A stretch of 7,955 bases of DNA from Puia dinghuensis (GTDB taxonomy: Bacteria; Bacteroidota; Bacteroidia; Chitinophagales; Chitinophagaceae). A model generated the notes under the pieces. That model saw nothing but the letters and a program-made list of their open reading frames with translations. It searched no databases and had not been told where the DNA came from. The stretch spans positions 1-7,955 of the forward strand of contig JAMFRX010000437.1 in the NCBI GenBank assembly GCA_026224995.1, read 5' to 3'. Both the position numbers and the translations under genes were made by a program. Numbering within the stretch: the first letter of the stretch is position 1; each line of letters opens with the position of its first letter. Positions 1 to 6,387 of the stretch are shown one piece after another.

Positions 1-706
1 ACCCGGCCAGAAGATCGGCCAGATCTTCGGCTCCAAGACGATCACCAGCCTCTCGCAGACGGATGCAACCGGAGCTCCGATCATCGCCAAAGCGGACTAT
101 GGCAAGTATCAGATCGTTAATGGCAAGGTTGTCGACACCGCCTCCAAAGGCATCCAGTTCACCGACGATTCTTATTCCTTCGGCGATCCTAACCCCAAAT
201 TCAACGTCTCTTTCATCAACGGGGTGAACTATAAGAATTTCAGCCTCAACTTCCAGTTCGACTGGGTCTACGGCAGCCACCTGTACAACCAGACCAAGGA
301 ATGGATGTACCGCGACGGCATCAGCGGCGACTACGCCGTTCCCGTGACCATCGCCGGTCAGACCGAAGCCTATGTTGCCTACTACCGCAGCGCCTATGCC
401 GATAAATTCGGCTCGCAGAACGGTAACCGCGATGGCACTAAGGATTACTTCTACGAAAGCTCTTCCTTCCTGCGCCTCCGGAACGTGTCGCTGGCCGTTG
501 ACCTCGCACCATACATCAAAGTACCCGCTCTCAAGAAAGTACAGCTCGTGTTCTCGGCCCGGAATATCTGGACGAAGACCAAATACACCGGCTTCGATCC
601 TGAGATCAGCTCGGGTTCGACCAACTCCTCTTACGACAGAGGTGTCGATCACAACAGCTTACCTAACGTAAAAGCTTATCAGGTCGGCCTTAACGTAGGG
701 CTTTAA
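1..706 (+). CDS. SusC/RagA-family TonB-dependent outer-membrane transporter, C-terminal fragment (5' end outside window)
   Basis: The reading frame is open from base 2 to the TAA at 704-706, giving 234 visible residues with no start; the gene begins left of the window. The visible part is the end of the 22-strand outer-membrane barrel. The motif GDPNPKFN at 182-205 followed by alternating polar/aromatic strands (YKNFSLNFQFDW, then GSHLYNQTKEW) is the typical SusC C-terminal pattern, and the last strand is YQVGLNVGL. In this family SusC imports oligosaccharides or peptides with energy from TonB-ExbBD, with the SusD lipoprotein as a lid. The plug domain, TonB box and any N-terminal carboxypeptidase-like domain are not in view. 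A susD gene follows after 25 bases, which supports the assignment strongly. The final residue is Leu rather than the usual aromatic residue of outer-membrane barrels. The substrate cannot be inferred. Confidence 0.93.
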   Translation, partial: PGQKIGQIFGSKTITSLSQTDATGAPIIAKADYGKYQIVNGKVVDTASKGIQFTDDSYSFGDPNPKFNVSFINGVNYKNFSLNFQFDWVYGSHLYNQTKEWMYRDGISGDYAVPVTIAGQTEAYVAYYRSAYADKFGSQNGNRDGTKDYFYESSSFLRLRNVSLAVDLAPYIKVPALKKVQLVFSARNIWTKTKYTGFDPEISSGSTNSSYDRGVDHNSLPNVKAYQVGLNVGL

Positions 707-731
707 TTCAATCACACTAAAAGAGCAGATC

Positions 732-2420
732 ATGAAAATTACTAGATATCTATACATTGGCTTATTTTTCCTGCTGGCTTCCGGGATGACTTCCTGCAAG
801 AAGCAGCTCAACGTTGGAGATCCCAATGACCCCACCCTCGCTGTCAACGCCACTACGGAAAGCGGCATCGAACAGCTCGCAGCCGGTGGCGTTTATCTCA
901 ACGGCTTCTATAACGGTGACGGCTGGCTGGGAAACAGCTATTTCTCCCTGCCCTATGGCTATAGCGAACTAATGGGGGATATCGTCACCAGCGACGTCGC
1001 CAACCAGCTGGTCAACCAGATCAGCCTCCCGGATTACGTGATCCTTGACGACGGTGTCACTAAGCTCTCCAATACCGCTACCTCCCGGACCGTCCTCCGG
1101 CTGGGAAACACCCGCGCCGCAACGGGTGCCGGTAATAATCCCTTTTATTATCAATGGCTGAATATGTACGCCATGAACTCGGCCCTTAATACCGTTCTGG
1201 CGACGCTCCCGCAGATCAAATTCACTGGTGACTCCGCTACCAAGAAAGCTACAGTCCAGGCCTGGTGCCATTGGTGGAAAGGATATGCGTACGCCTCCAT
1301 CGGAACCCTTTATTATGCAGGCCTCAAAAGCGACGATGTTGCAGGCTTTACCAACAACAACTTCGTCAGCAAGGATTCGATGATCATCTACTCTAACGCT
1401 GAATTCGACCAGGCAGCTACCATCATCAACGCCATCACCAATACCGCCGATTACAGCAGCGTCCTGGGCAGCCTCATCCCTGCTTTCTGCCAGGTCGGCA
1501 ACGGCGGGATCCTGACCCCGACCATGTGGATCCATAACATCAACACGATGAAGGCCCGGAATATCCTGCTCAACCACCTGTCGCCCTTCGTAAACAGCAA
1601 CCCTGCCGCCACCATTACCGGATCCTCCATGACCGCTATGGCCGCATCCGACTGGCAGAACGTGCTGACCCTCGCTACGGCAGGTATCCAAAAGGGAGAC
1701 TTCGTCTTCACCGGCCGCTCGGCAGCAGTCAACTATTTCTTCACTGCCTCCGGCGGAACGGTATCCGCCCTCACCACAGGCCTGAACACCAACAAGACCT
1801 TCAAGGTAAGCGAACGATGGATCCAGGATTTCAAATCCAACGACAAACGCCTCGCCAACAATTTCACCGATACAGTTATCTATCTCAACCAGGTCGGCGG
1901 CTTCGACTTCAGCTGCCGCTGGAGTCTTGTTAGCGGTGGTTTCGACTCGGCTAATGTAATTACATATGGAGACAACGACGTCGGCGCCTATGAGCTCTTT
2001 ATCGCCGGCAGCTACGAAGAGAACGCCCTTATGCTGGCCGAGGCGAATATTCGCACCGGTAGTATCGACCCCGGCCTTGGTTTTGTAGACGCCATCCGGA
2101 CTTACCAGGGCGCAGGCGTGGCCCCCGTATCCGGTACCGGCCTAAGCCTCGCAGGCGCCTTGCAGGAGCTGGTGATGGAAAGACGCGCCGCACTGGCCCT
2201 CCGCGGTCTCTCCTTCTATGACTCCAGACGCTGGGGATGGACCTACGATATCTCCAAAGGAGGCGGGTTCTACGGCGCCGTCATCTACACGGCCACCAAA
2301 CAGCTGAATACGCACTCCACGATCAATTATGACTTCCTGGATTACTGGGACGTACCGGCGGATGAAACGGCCCTCAACCCACCAGGCGCCGGCAGCGCCC
2401 CGGTGGTGAACCCTAACTAA
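732..2420 (+). CDS. SusD/RagB-family outer-membrane nutrient-binding lipoprotein
   Basis: This 562-residue protein is the surface lipoprotein that captures substrate above the SusC barrel. Residues 1-21 form a lipoprotein signal peptide (positive K2/R5, hydrophobic 7-18), with the lipidated cysteine at C22 in the context MTSC followed by KK. SusD hallmarks are visible in the C-terminal half: a helix of the type SYEENALMLAEANIR (427-441), IRTYQG (455-460), then the strongly conserved ELVMERRAALALRGLSFYD with SRRWGW (479-503), and a closing DVPADETALNPP segment (540-551). Four TPR-like helices usually form the core, and the W/Y-rich stretch around 179-195 (CHWWKGYAYASIGTLYY) fits one of them. 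Length is normal for the family. It lies 25 bases after susC and 15 before the next gene, so the three are probably cotranscribed. The leader is A-rich (aaaagagcag) without a clear Shine-Dalgarno, as is usual in Bacteroidota. Family assignment is firm; the ligand is unknown. Confidence 0.95.
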   Translation: MKITRYLYIGLFFLLASGMTSCKKQLNVGDPNDPTLAVNATTESGIEQLAAGGVYLNGFYNGDGWLGNSYFSLPYGYSELMGDIVTSDVANQLVNQISLPDYVILDDGVTKLSNTATSRTVLRLGNTRAATGAGNNPFYYQWLNMYAMNSALNTVLATLPQIKFTGDSATKKATVQAWCHWWKGYAYASIGTLYYAGLKSDDVAGFTNNNFVSKDSMIIYSNAEFDQAATIINAITNTADYSSVLGSLIPAFCQVGNGGILTPTMWIHNINTMKARNILLNHLSPFVNSNPAATITGSSMTAMAASDWQNVLTLATAGIQKGDFVFTGRSAAVNYFFTASGGTVSALTTGLNTNKTFKVSERWIQDFKSNDKRLANNFTDTVIYLNQVGGFDFSCRWSLVSGGFDSANVITYGDNDVGAYELFIAGSYEENALMLAEANIRTGSIDPGLGFVDAIRTYQGAGVAPVSGTGLSLAGALQELVMERRAALALRGLSFYDSRRWGWTYDISKGGGFYGAVIYTATKQLNTHSTINYDFLDYWDVPADETALNPPGAGSAPVVNPN

Positions 2421-2435
2421 CCGTAAAAGCGACCT

Positions 2436-3131
2436 ATGCACAAAACGATCATCTTATGGGCACTATTCACAGGCGGAAGCTATACATCCCTGCCTGCCCA
2501 AAAGGGTTTTGTGACGGAAGCGACAACGAATAGCTATCAGGTATTTGACGCAAGCGGGAGAGCCTTTGTAAATCCGACCGAAGACGTCGAAGGCTCTCCC
2601 TATTTTAAACCCGAATGGCAGTTTGGCAGCGCCATCCTGAACGACAAAAGATTCAACGATATCCGGCTACGCCTGGACCTGCATACCGATGAAGTCCATT
2701 ACCTCGACAGCGGCAACAGAGAGCTGGTGCTGCCCAAAGGATTGGTGAAAGCAGTCGTCTGGCCTACCGGTCACGACAGCACCCTGTTCCAATGCGGCTT
2801 CCCGGCCATAGACACCCGCGATGCGAATAGCTTCTACCTCGTCCTCTCCTCAGGAAAATACTGGCTTCTCCACAGCATCACAAAGCCTATTTCCGAACGA
2901 AAGGACCAGATGTCCGGTGAAACAAAAAAGGAATTTACTACCTACGACGATTATTACGTATACAACGGGACGACACTCCAGCGGGTAAAAAAGGATAAGG
3001 CTTCCATTCTATCCTTGCTGAGCGACAAGAAAGAGAAGGTGGACGATTTCATTACCACCAATAAGCTAAAGCTCAAATCCATGGACGATATCAAACGGAT
3101 CATCGATTATTATAACACCCTCCCATCATAG
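2436..3131 (+). CDS. Uncharacterised exported protein downstream of SusCD
   Basis: I do not recognise a named function for this 231-residue protein. Residues 1-21 look like a Sec signal peptide (hydrophobic IILWALF, probable signal peptidase I cleavage after LPA at 21); there is no lipobox cysteine, so a periplasmic or secreted location is inferred. The mature protein has a beta-rich first part with YFKPEWQFG (56-64) and DEVHYLDSG (85-93), which reads like a small-residue beta repeat, then a charged region 150-170. A helical lysine-rich tail ends in KLKLKSMDDIKRIIDYYNTL (210-229), a C-terminal form I associate with other uncharacterised Bacteroidota proteins. One cysteine (C120) remains after cleavage. 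It starts 15 bases after susD and is followed by the terminator hairpin, so it is probably the last gene of the SusCD transcript. A role in binding or processing the SusCD substrate is possible but is only guilt by association. Confidence 0.8.
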   Translation: MHKTIILWALFTGGSYTSLPAQKGFVTEATTNSYQVFDASGRAFVNPTEDVEGSPYFKPEWQFGSAILNDKRFNDIRLRLDLHTDEVHYLDSGNRELVLPKGLVKAVVWPTGHDSTLFQCGFPAIDTRDANSFYLVLSSGKYWLLHSITKPISERKDQMSGETKKEFTTYDDYYVYNGTTLQRVKKDKASILSLLSDKKEKVDDFITTNKLKLKSMDDIKRIIDYYNTLPS

Positions 3132-3204
3132 GGCTACTGATTAAGAGCGGACCGATATTATCGCCGTTCCATGAATGTGTGACTCAATGTTGACAGTGAA
3201 AGAC

Positions 3205-3235
3205 GGCCCCGGTTTCTACCGGGGCCAAATTTTTT
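3205..3235 (+). terminator. Rho-independent terminator between convergent operons
   Basis: A perfect 9-bp stem pairs ggccccggt (3205-3213) with accggggcc (3218-3226) around a ttct loop; AAA and a run of six T (3230-3235) follow on the plus strand. This is a strong intrinsic terminator for the SusCD unit, 74 bases after the exported protein. The RNase G gene ends at 3240 from the opposite direction, so the same hairpin is also transcribed from the minus strand. There it is followed only by gtctttc, so it would be a weaker terminator in that direction. Confidence 0.88.
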
Positions 3236-3239
3236 CCAC

Positions 3240-4799
3240 TTACAACTTGATCTCGTCTTCCTGCTTGTCGAAGAAATGGAATTCCGTGAGGTGATAGTTG
3301 GTGTTGGCGCGAATGCGGATCTTCTGCTTGTATTTCCAACGCCATTGCCAGCTCCGGCTGCCGATGCCTAAGAACCCTCCTTTCGTGAGGTAGGCATGCA
3401 TAATGGGATGCACGGCTAATATGAGGTCTTTGTGCTGATGATTAATGAGATAGCTCAAATTCTTTTCGATCTCGTCCTCCAGGATGAGCGCACTGGAGAT
3501 CTTTCCGGTACCGTTGCAGGTAGGACAAACCTCCTGCGTATTGATGGTCACCTCAGGCTTCATACGCTGGCGCGTGATCTGCATCAGCCCGAACTTCGAA
3601 ATGGGCAGCACGGCATGCTTGGCCCTGTCCGTGCGCATAAAACCCTCCATCGCCTCGATAAGCTTCCGTTTGTTGTCCGGCAGCTTCATGTCGATGAAGT
3701 CCACTACGATGATGCCCCCAAGGTCCCGGAGCCGCAATTGCCGCGCGATCTCCTCCGCAGCCTCCATATTGGTCTCCAGGGCATTCTGCTCCTGGTTATT
3801 GCTGACGCTCTTATAACCGGAATTGACGTCGATGACGTGCAGGGCTTCCGTATGCTCTATAATAAGGTAGGCGCCGCTGGGCAGATTCACCGTCTTGCCA
3901 AAAGCGGCTTTCACTTGCTTGGTCACGCTGAACTGGTCGAATATCGGTGAGCCATTGTGGTAATAGGAGACAATGTCAATCTTATCCGGAGCTATCCGCT
4001 GAATATAGCTCTTGGTGTCATTGAAGATATTCCTGTCGTTGATGACGATCTTATTGAAGTCCTCGTTCAGGAGATCCCGCAGCATGCTCGTAGTCTTGGT
4101 CTGCTCGCTCAGGATCTTCGCCGGCGCGACCGCCCCCTTTAGATTATGCTGTATCGTCTTCCAGGTCGCTACCAGCTCCGTAAGGTCCTCATGCAGCTCG
4201 GCCGTGTTCTTCCCCTCCGCCGCAGTCCGGACAATAACCCCGAAATTCTTCGGCTTAATGGCCTCCACGATCTTCTGCAGCCGCTTCCGCTCGTCGGAAG
4301 AATGGATCTTCCGCGAGACAGCGACTATATCATTAAAGGGAGTAATGACCACAAACCTACCCGGCAGGGAGATCTCACAGCTGAGCCTGGGACCTTTGGC
4401 CGCTATCGGCTCCTTCAGGATCTGGACCAGAATATGCGGCTTGCCATTCAGAACTTCATTGATCTTGCCCGTCTTTATGATCTCAGGCTCAACCTGGAAG
4501 CCGCCAAAATCAAACCCGCCAGGACTCGCGTCGTTCATCGCGATCTGCGTGAACTTCAACAGGCTCCGGGCATAGGGACTGAGATCGGTATAATGGAGAA
4601 AAGCGTCTTTTTCAAAACCTACATCCACGAATGCAGCATTCAACCCGGGAATAAGCTTTTTAACCTTTCCCAGGTATAGATCACCTACCGCAAAGCTGTT
4701 ATCAGCTTTTTCATGGTGTAGCTCCACCAGCTTTTTGTCTTCCAGCAGAGCTATTTCAACACCTTGCGGGGTCGCGTTTATAATAAGTTCCTTATTCAA
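3240..4799 (-). CDS. rng: Ribonuclease G (Rne/Rng family), single-strand endoribonuclease
   Basis: This 519-residue enzyme cuts single-stranded 5'-monophosphorylated RNA, acting in 16S rRNA 5'-end maturation and mRNA decay in the cytoplasm. An S1 RNA-binding domain spans about 36-150 (VGDLYLGKVKKLIPGLNAAF at 38-57, then KDAFLHYTDLSP). The DNase I-like catalytic part carries both magnesium-binding aspartates: D324 in HVIDVNSG and D367 in GGIIVVDFIDM. The zinc-link CPTCNGTGK (425-433) has the two cysteines that join protomers, and the small domain follows to the end. There is no long C-terminal scaffold, which makes it RNase G-like rather than RNase E-like. Relative to enterobacterial RNase G the S1 domain has an insertion around 84-112. 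The start appears to be TTG at 4799-4797, which gives the family-typical MNKELII N-terminus; an in-frame TGA at 4824-4826 leaves no upstream ATG. It is the last gene of the minus-strand cluster. Confidence 0.95.
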   Translation of the reverse strand: MNKELIINATPQGVEIALLEDKKLVELHHEKADNSFAVGDLYLGKVKKLIPGLNAAFVDVGFEKDAFLHYTDLSPYARSLLKFTQIAMNDASPGGFDFGGFQVEPEIIKTGKINEVLNGKPHILVQILKEPIAAKGPRLSCEISLPGRFVVITPFNDIVAVSRKIHSSDERKRLQKIVEAIKPKNFGVIVRTAAEGKNTAELHEDLTELVATWKTIQHNLKGAVAPAKILSEQTKTTSMLRDLLNEDFNKIVINDRNIFNDTKSYIQRIAPDKIDIVSYYHNGSPIFDQFSVTKQVKAAFGKTVNLPSGAYLIIEHTEALHVIDVNSGYKSVSNNQEQNALETNMEAAEEIARQLRLRDLGGIIVVDFIDMKLPDNKRKLIEAMEGFMRTDRAKHAVLPISKFGLMQITRQRMKPEVTINTQEVCPTCNGTGKISSALILEDEIEKNLSYLINHQHKDLILAVHPIMHAYLTKGGFLGIGSRSWQWRWKYKQKIRIRANTNYHLTEFHFFDKQEDEIKL

Positions 4800-4818
4800 G
4801 CGTAACAGCGTTTTCCAT
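4792..4818 (-). other. Short upstream ORF overlapping the rng start (putative)
   Basis: An ATG at 4818-4816 opens an 8-codon frame (MENAVTLE) that ends with TAA at 4794-4792, overlapping the TTG start codon of rng (4799-4797) in another frame. Ribosomes ending here would stop 5 bases past the rng start, so terminating ribosomes could re-initiate on TTG. The ORF itself is visible; translation and a coupling role are inference. It could equally be a chance frame in a 59-base gap. Confidence 0.25.
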
Positions 4819-4858
4819 CGACATCAAATCTATCAGATTCGATCTAATCCTGGCCCCA

Positions 4859-4954
4859 CTACTTGTTCTTTTTCTTATGACGATTCTTTCTCAGTCTTTT
4901 CTTACGCTTGTGCGTCGCAATTTTATGACGCTTACGCTTTTTACCACAAGGCAT
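4859..4954 (-). CDS. Small basic AURKAIP1/COX24-type ribosomal protein (mS38/bS22-like), 31 aa
   Basis: This 31-residue gene runs from ATG at 4954-4952 to TAG at 4861-4859 and is too short for most gene callers. The product begins MPCGKKRKRH, continues KIATHKRKKR and ends LRKNRHKKKNK, so over half of it is Lys, Arg or His. This is the pattern of the AURKAIP1/COX24 C-terminal domain, whose mitochondrial member is small-subunit protein mS38; tiny bacterial relatives sit in the 30S decoding region. The N-terminal MPCGKK block recurs in many Bacteroidota genomes, as I recall, often annotated as hypothetical. The codon set is dominated by AAG, AAA and CGT, the pattern of highly expressed genes. 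It lies 50 bases after the TPR gene and 59 before rng on the same strand, so cotranscription is likely. Ribosome association is inferred from the family. Confidence 0.88.
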   Translation of the reverse strand: MPCGKKRKRHKIATHKRKKRLRKNRHKKKNK

Positions 4955-5004
4955 ACTTAACGCTTTATTTAGTTAATAAATAGATTATCAATTTAATCGC
5001 CTGG

Positions 5005-5871
5005 CTACTTTAGTTGCTTGATGCGCGCATCTATCTCACGCACCATATCAGTTTCCTGGTTGCCAAGCATTTTCTTCGCAGTTTCGTACCATTTGATGGC
5101 ATCAGCTTTTTCGCCTTTTTGCTGATGAACTTCGGCTAGGAGGAGTATCGCTTCGATATTGGCAGGTTGATGTCGAACAACGGTTGTTAAACGTTCAATA
5201 GCTTTATCAAATTGCCCCGATTCCAATCCGCCCCAGCCCAGCATCAGCTGAGCATACATATTGGTGGAATCCCGCCGGGCTACTTCCAGGACCCGCTGAA
5301 TGCCCTGCATCACTTCCATGGGATTACCAGCCTGGCTGCCAAAAATATAGCTGGCGCCTAGCCCCACTTTGGATGAATCATTGTTAGGATTCAGTTCTAA
5401 TGCCTTTTCAAACAACTCTTTAGCGTCGGTAGCCATCCAACCGTTATAAGCCGGATTATCTTGCCCACGCAAACTTTGCAAAAATAATTGGGCAGCAAAG
5501 GTGAGTCTTTTTTCCGACTTTTCCAATTTAGCTGCCTCTCCAGTATAATACGCATATAATATAAAACCATCCTGGACCGAATCTTTCCAGAAATCAGCCA
5601 GCTGCCGGTAAGCCTTCAGCTCCTGCGTAGCTACATCCCCTCTTACAACGGAATGCTGCAGCCTGTTTACATAAGATTGCTGAGCAGGAGTCAAACGAGC
5701 TTGGGAGGCTTGTAGAATTTCCTGTAAACCAATGGATTTTGCAGGAGCCCCTGCAACGCCCGCCATGGCGGCGCTTGGTTTCGGATGTGGAGGAGCGGTT
5801 TGTCCAAAAATATACAGAGCGAGTAGTACTAACACCCCGGCGCCCGCTAACAGGAATTGCTGTCTCTTCAT
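5005..5871 (-). CDS. Membrane-anchored tetratricopeptide-repeat protein
   Basis: This 288-residue protein has a single N-terminal membrane segment (about 6-23, after MKRQQ), best read as an uncleaved inner-membrane anchor with the rest in the periplasm. A Pro/Ala-rich linker (26-46) is followed by helices. TPR-type repeats are recognisable at about 143-176 (ATDAKELFEKALELNPNN), 205-237 (AQLMLGWGGLESGQFDKAIE, then HQPAN) and 238-270 (AILLLAEVHQQKGEKADAIKWY), with a final helix to the end. TPR domains mediate protein-protein contacts; no enzymatic motif is visible. It starts 23 bases after hup and lies 50 bases before the tiny ribosomal-type gene, so it is probably expressed with them. I do not recognise a named function; the position between hup and rng suggests an assembly or scaffold role but does not prove one. 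Its codons are more AT-rich than those of susCD. Confidence 0.87.
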   Translation of the reverse strand: MKRQQFLLAGAGVLVLLALYIFGQTAPPHPKPSAAMAGVAGAPAKSIGLQEILQASQARLTPAQQSYVNRLQHSVVRGDVATQELKAYRQLADFWKDSVQDGFILYAYYTGEAAKLEKSEKRLTFAAQLFLQSLRGQDNPAYNGWMATDAKELFEKALELNPNNDSSKVGLGASYIFGSQAGNPMEVMQGIQRVLEVARRDSTNMYAQLMLGWGGLESGQFDKAIERLTTVVRHQPANIEAILLLAEVHQQKGEKADAIKWYETAKKMLGNQETDMVREIDARIKQLK

Positions 5872-5894
5872 GCTGAATGATTAGAGATGCAATA

Positions 5895-6215
5895 TTACAT
5901 CTCTTCGTCCGGGTTTGGCTGATCTTCCTTCACCGCCTGCAACTTTTTTACCTCTGCAACAAACTCCTTCGCAGGCTTGAATGCAGGGATATAATGCTCA
6001 GGAATATGAACAGCCACATTCTTCTTTATGTTGCGGCCGATTTTTGCAGCCCTCTTCTTCGTGATAAAACTACCGAACCCACGGATATAAATATTTTCTC
6101 CCTGGGACAAGGTTTCTTTCACTTCTTTGAACATGGTTTCCAACGTCACTAAGACGTCTACCTTAGGTATACCTGTTTTTTCCGATATTTGGTTAACAAG
6201 GTCCGCCTTTCTCAT
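5895..6215 (-). CDS. hup: HU/IHF-family nucleoid DNA-binding protein
   Basis: This 106-residue protein is a small dimeric DNA-bending protein of the nucleoid. The family pattern is clear: a helix-turn-helix dimer base in 1-38 (MRKADLVNQISEKTGIPK), the beta-saddle core NIYIRGFGSFITKKRAAK (41-58), the DNA-binding arm (about 59-74) and the closing helix PAFKPAKEFVAEVKK (77-91). The arm reads GRNIKKN where canonical HU and IHF have RNP followed by T/K and G; I63 replaces the intercalating proline, so sharp kinking of DNA may be reduced. A 15-residue acidic tail (ending NPDEEM) extends past the usual end at about 90 residues. It is the first gene of the minus-strand cluster, 23 bases ahead of the TPR gene, and is divergent from mutY. 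ATG at 6215 matches the family N-terminus. The HU-family call is firm; the gene symbol is a generic one. Confidence 0.94.
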   Translation of the reverse strand: MRKADLVNQISEKTGIPKVDVLVTLETMFKEVKETLSQGENIYIRGFGSFITKKRAAKIGRNIKKNVAVHIPEHYIPAFKPAKEFVAEVKKLQAVKEDQPNPDEEM

Positions 6216-6244
6216 GGGGATTAAGTTTTATAAGTTTCTGATTT

Positions 6245-6274
6245 TAAATATATAACAAAATTATTAATTCACAA
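6245..6274 (-). promoter_or_regulatory. Candidate Bacteroidota-type sigma-ABfrA promoter for the hup-tpr-rng cluster
   Basis: On the minus strand a -33-like GTTG (TTG at 6274-6272) is separated by 19 bases from TATATTTA (6252-6245), which matches the Bacteroidota -7 consensus TAnnTTTG except for the last base. A transcript would begin near 6238-6240, about 25 bases before the hup ATG. A second box, TAATTTTG at 6263-6256, matches the -7 consensus fully but lacks a -33 partner. The region is very AT-rich, so chance matches are likely. Confidence 0.33.
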
Positions 6275-6354
6275 CTCCTTAGCTCTGAATTTCCTTTTCG
6301 GCTATCAAAATACTGGATTTGATCAACTTGTGCAAGAAATCTCTAAAATATTGA

Positions 6355-6376
6355 TTGTGAATTTTTTTTATCACAA
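6355..6376. repeat. Inverted repeat TTGTGA-N10-TCACAA upstream of mutY
   Basis: Perfect 6-base arms at 6355-6360 and 6371-6376 flank a T-rich spacer (atttttttta), ending 11 bases before the mutY start codon. With one skipped base the arms extend to GATTGTGA and TCACAAATC. It could be an operator or a weak RNA hairpin near the start; the spacing is too wide for a classical CRP site (TGTGA-N6-TCACA). Confidence 0.4.
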
Positions 6377-6387
6377 ATCGCGCCAAA

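Larger units (their letters stand above)
6216..6387. promoter_or_regulatory. AT-rich divergent intergenic region between hup and mutY
   Basis: These 172 bases separate the two divergent starts and hold no ORF that I can support. They must carry the promoters of both transcription units. Visible elements are the hup promoter candidate (6245-6274), a TTGATCAA palindrome at 6319-6326, and an inverted repeat TTGTGA/TCACAA at 6355-6360 and 6371-6376 just before mutY. I could not find a convincing two-element promoter for mutY. Confidence 0.6.

Noticed and set aside
969..1691. Long minus-strand ORF (240 codons) inside susD
   Set aside because: It is an antisense shadow of a GC-rich coding frame; its translation is Gly/Val/Asp-rich without domain pattern, while the plus-strand frame is a clear SusD.
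1..3131. A complete polysaccharide utilisation locus
   Set aside because: Only susC (partial), susD and one unknown protein are visible; no glycoside hydrolase, sigma/anti-sigma pair or hybrid sensor lies in the window, so the substrate class cannot be claimed.
3432..4679. Several plus-strand ORFs of 60-187 codons opposite rng
   Set aside because: All lie antisense to an RNase G frame with intact catalytic motifs, and none shows a recognisable protein pattern.
4963..4980. AT-rich inverted repeat (TTTATT/AATAAA) between the TPR gene and the tiny ribosomal-type gene
   Set aside because: The stem has only A-T pairs, so it is neither a credible terminator nor a distinct operator.
6318..6353. 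Possible mutY promoter: TTTG at 6318-6321 with AAATATTG at 6346-6353
   Set aside because: The -7 match is poor and the 24-base spacing is longer than the usual 19 or so.
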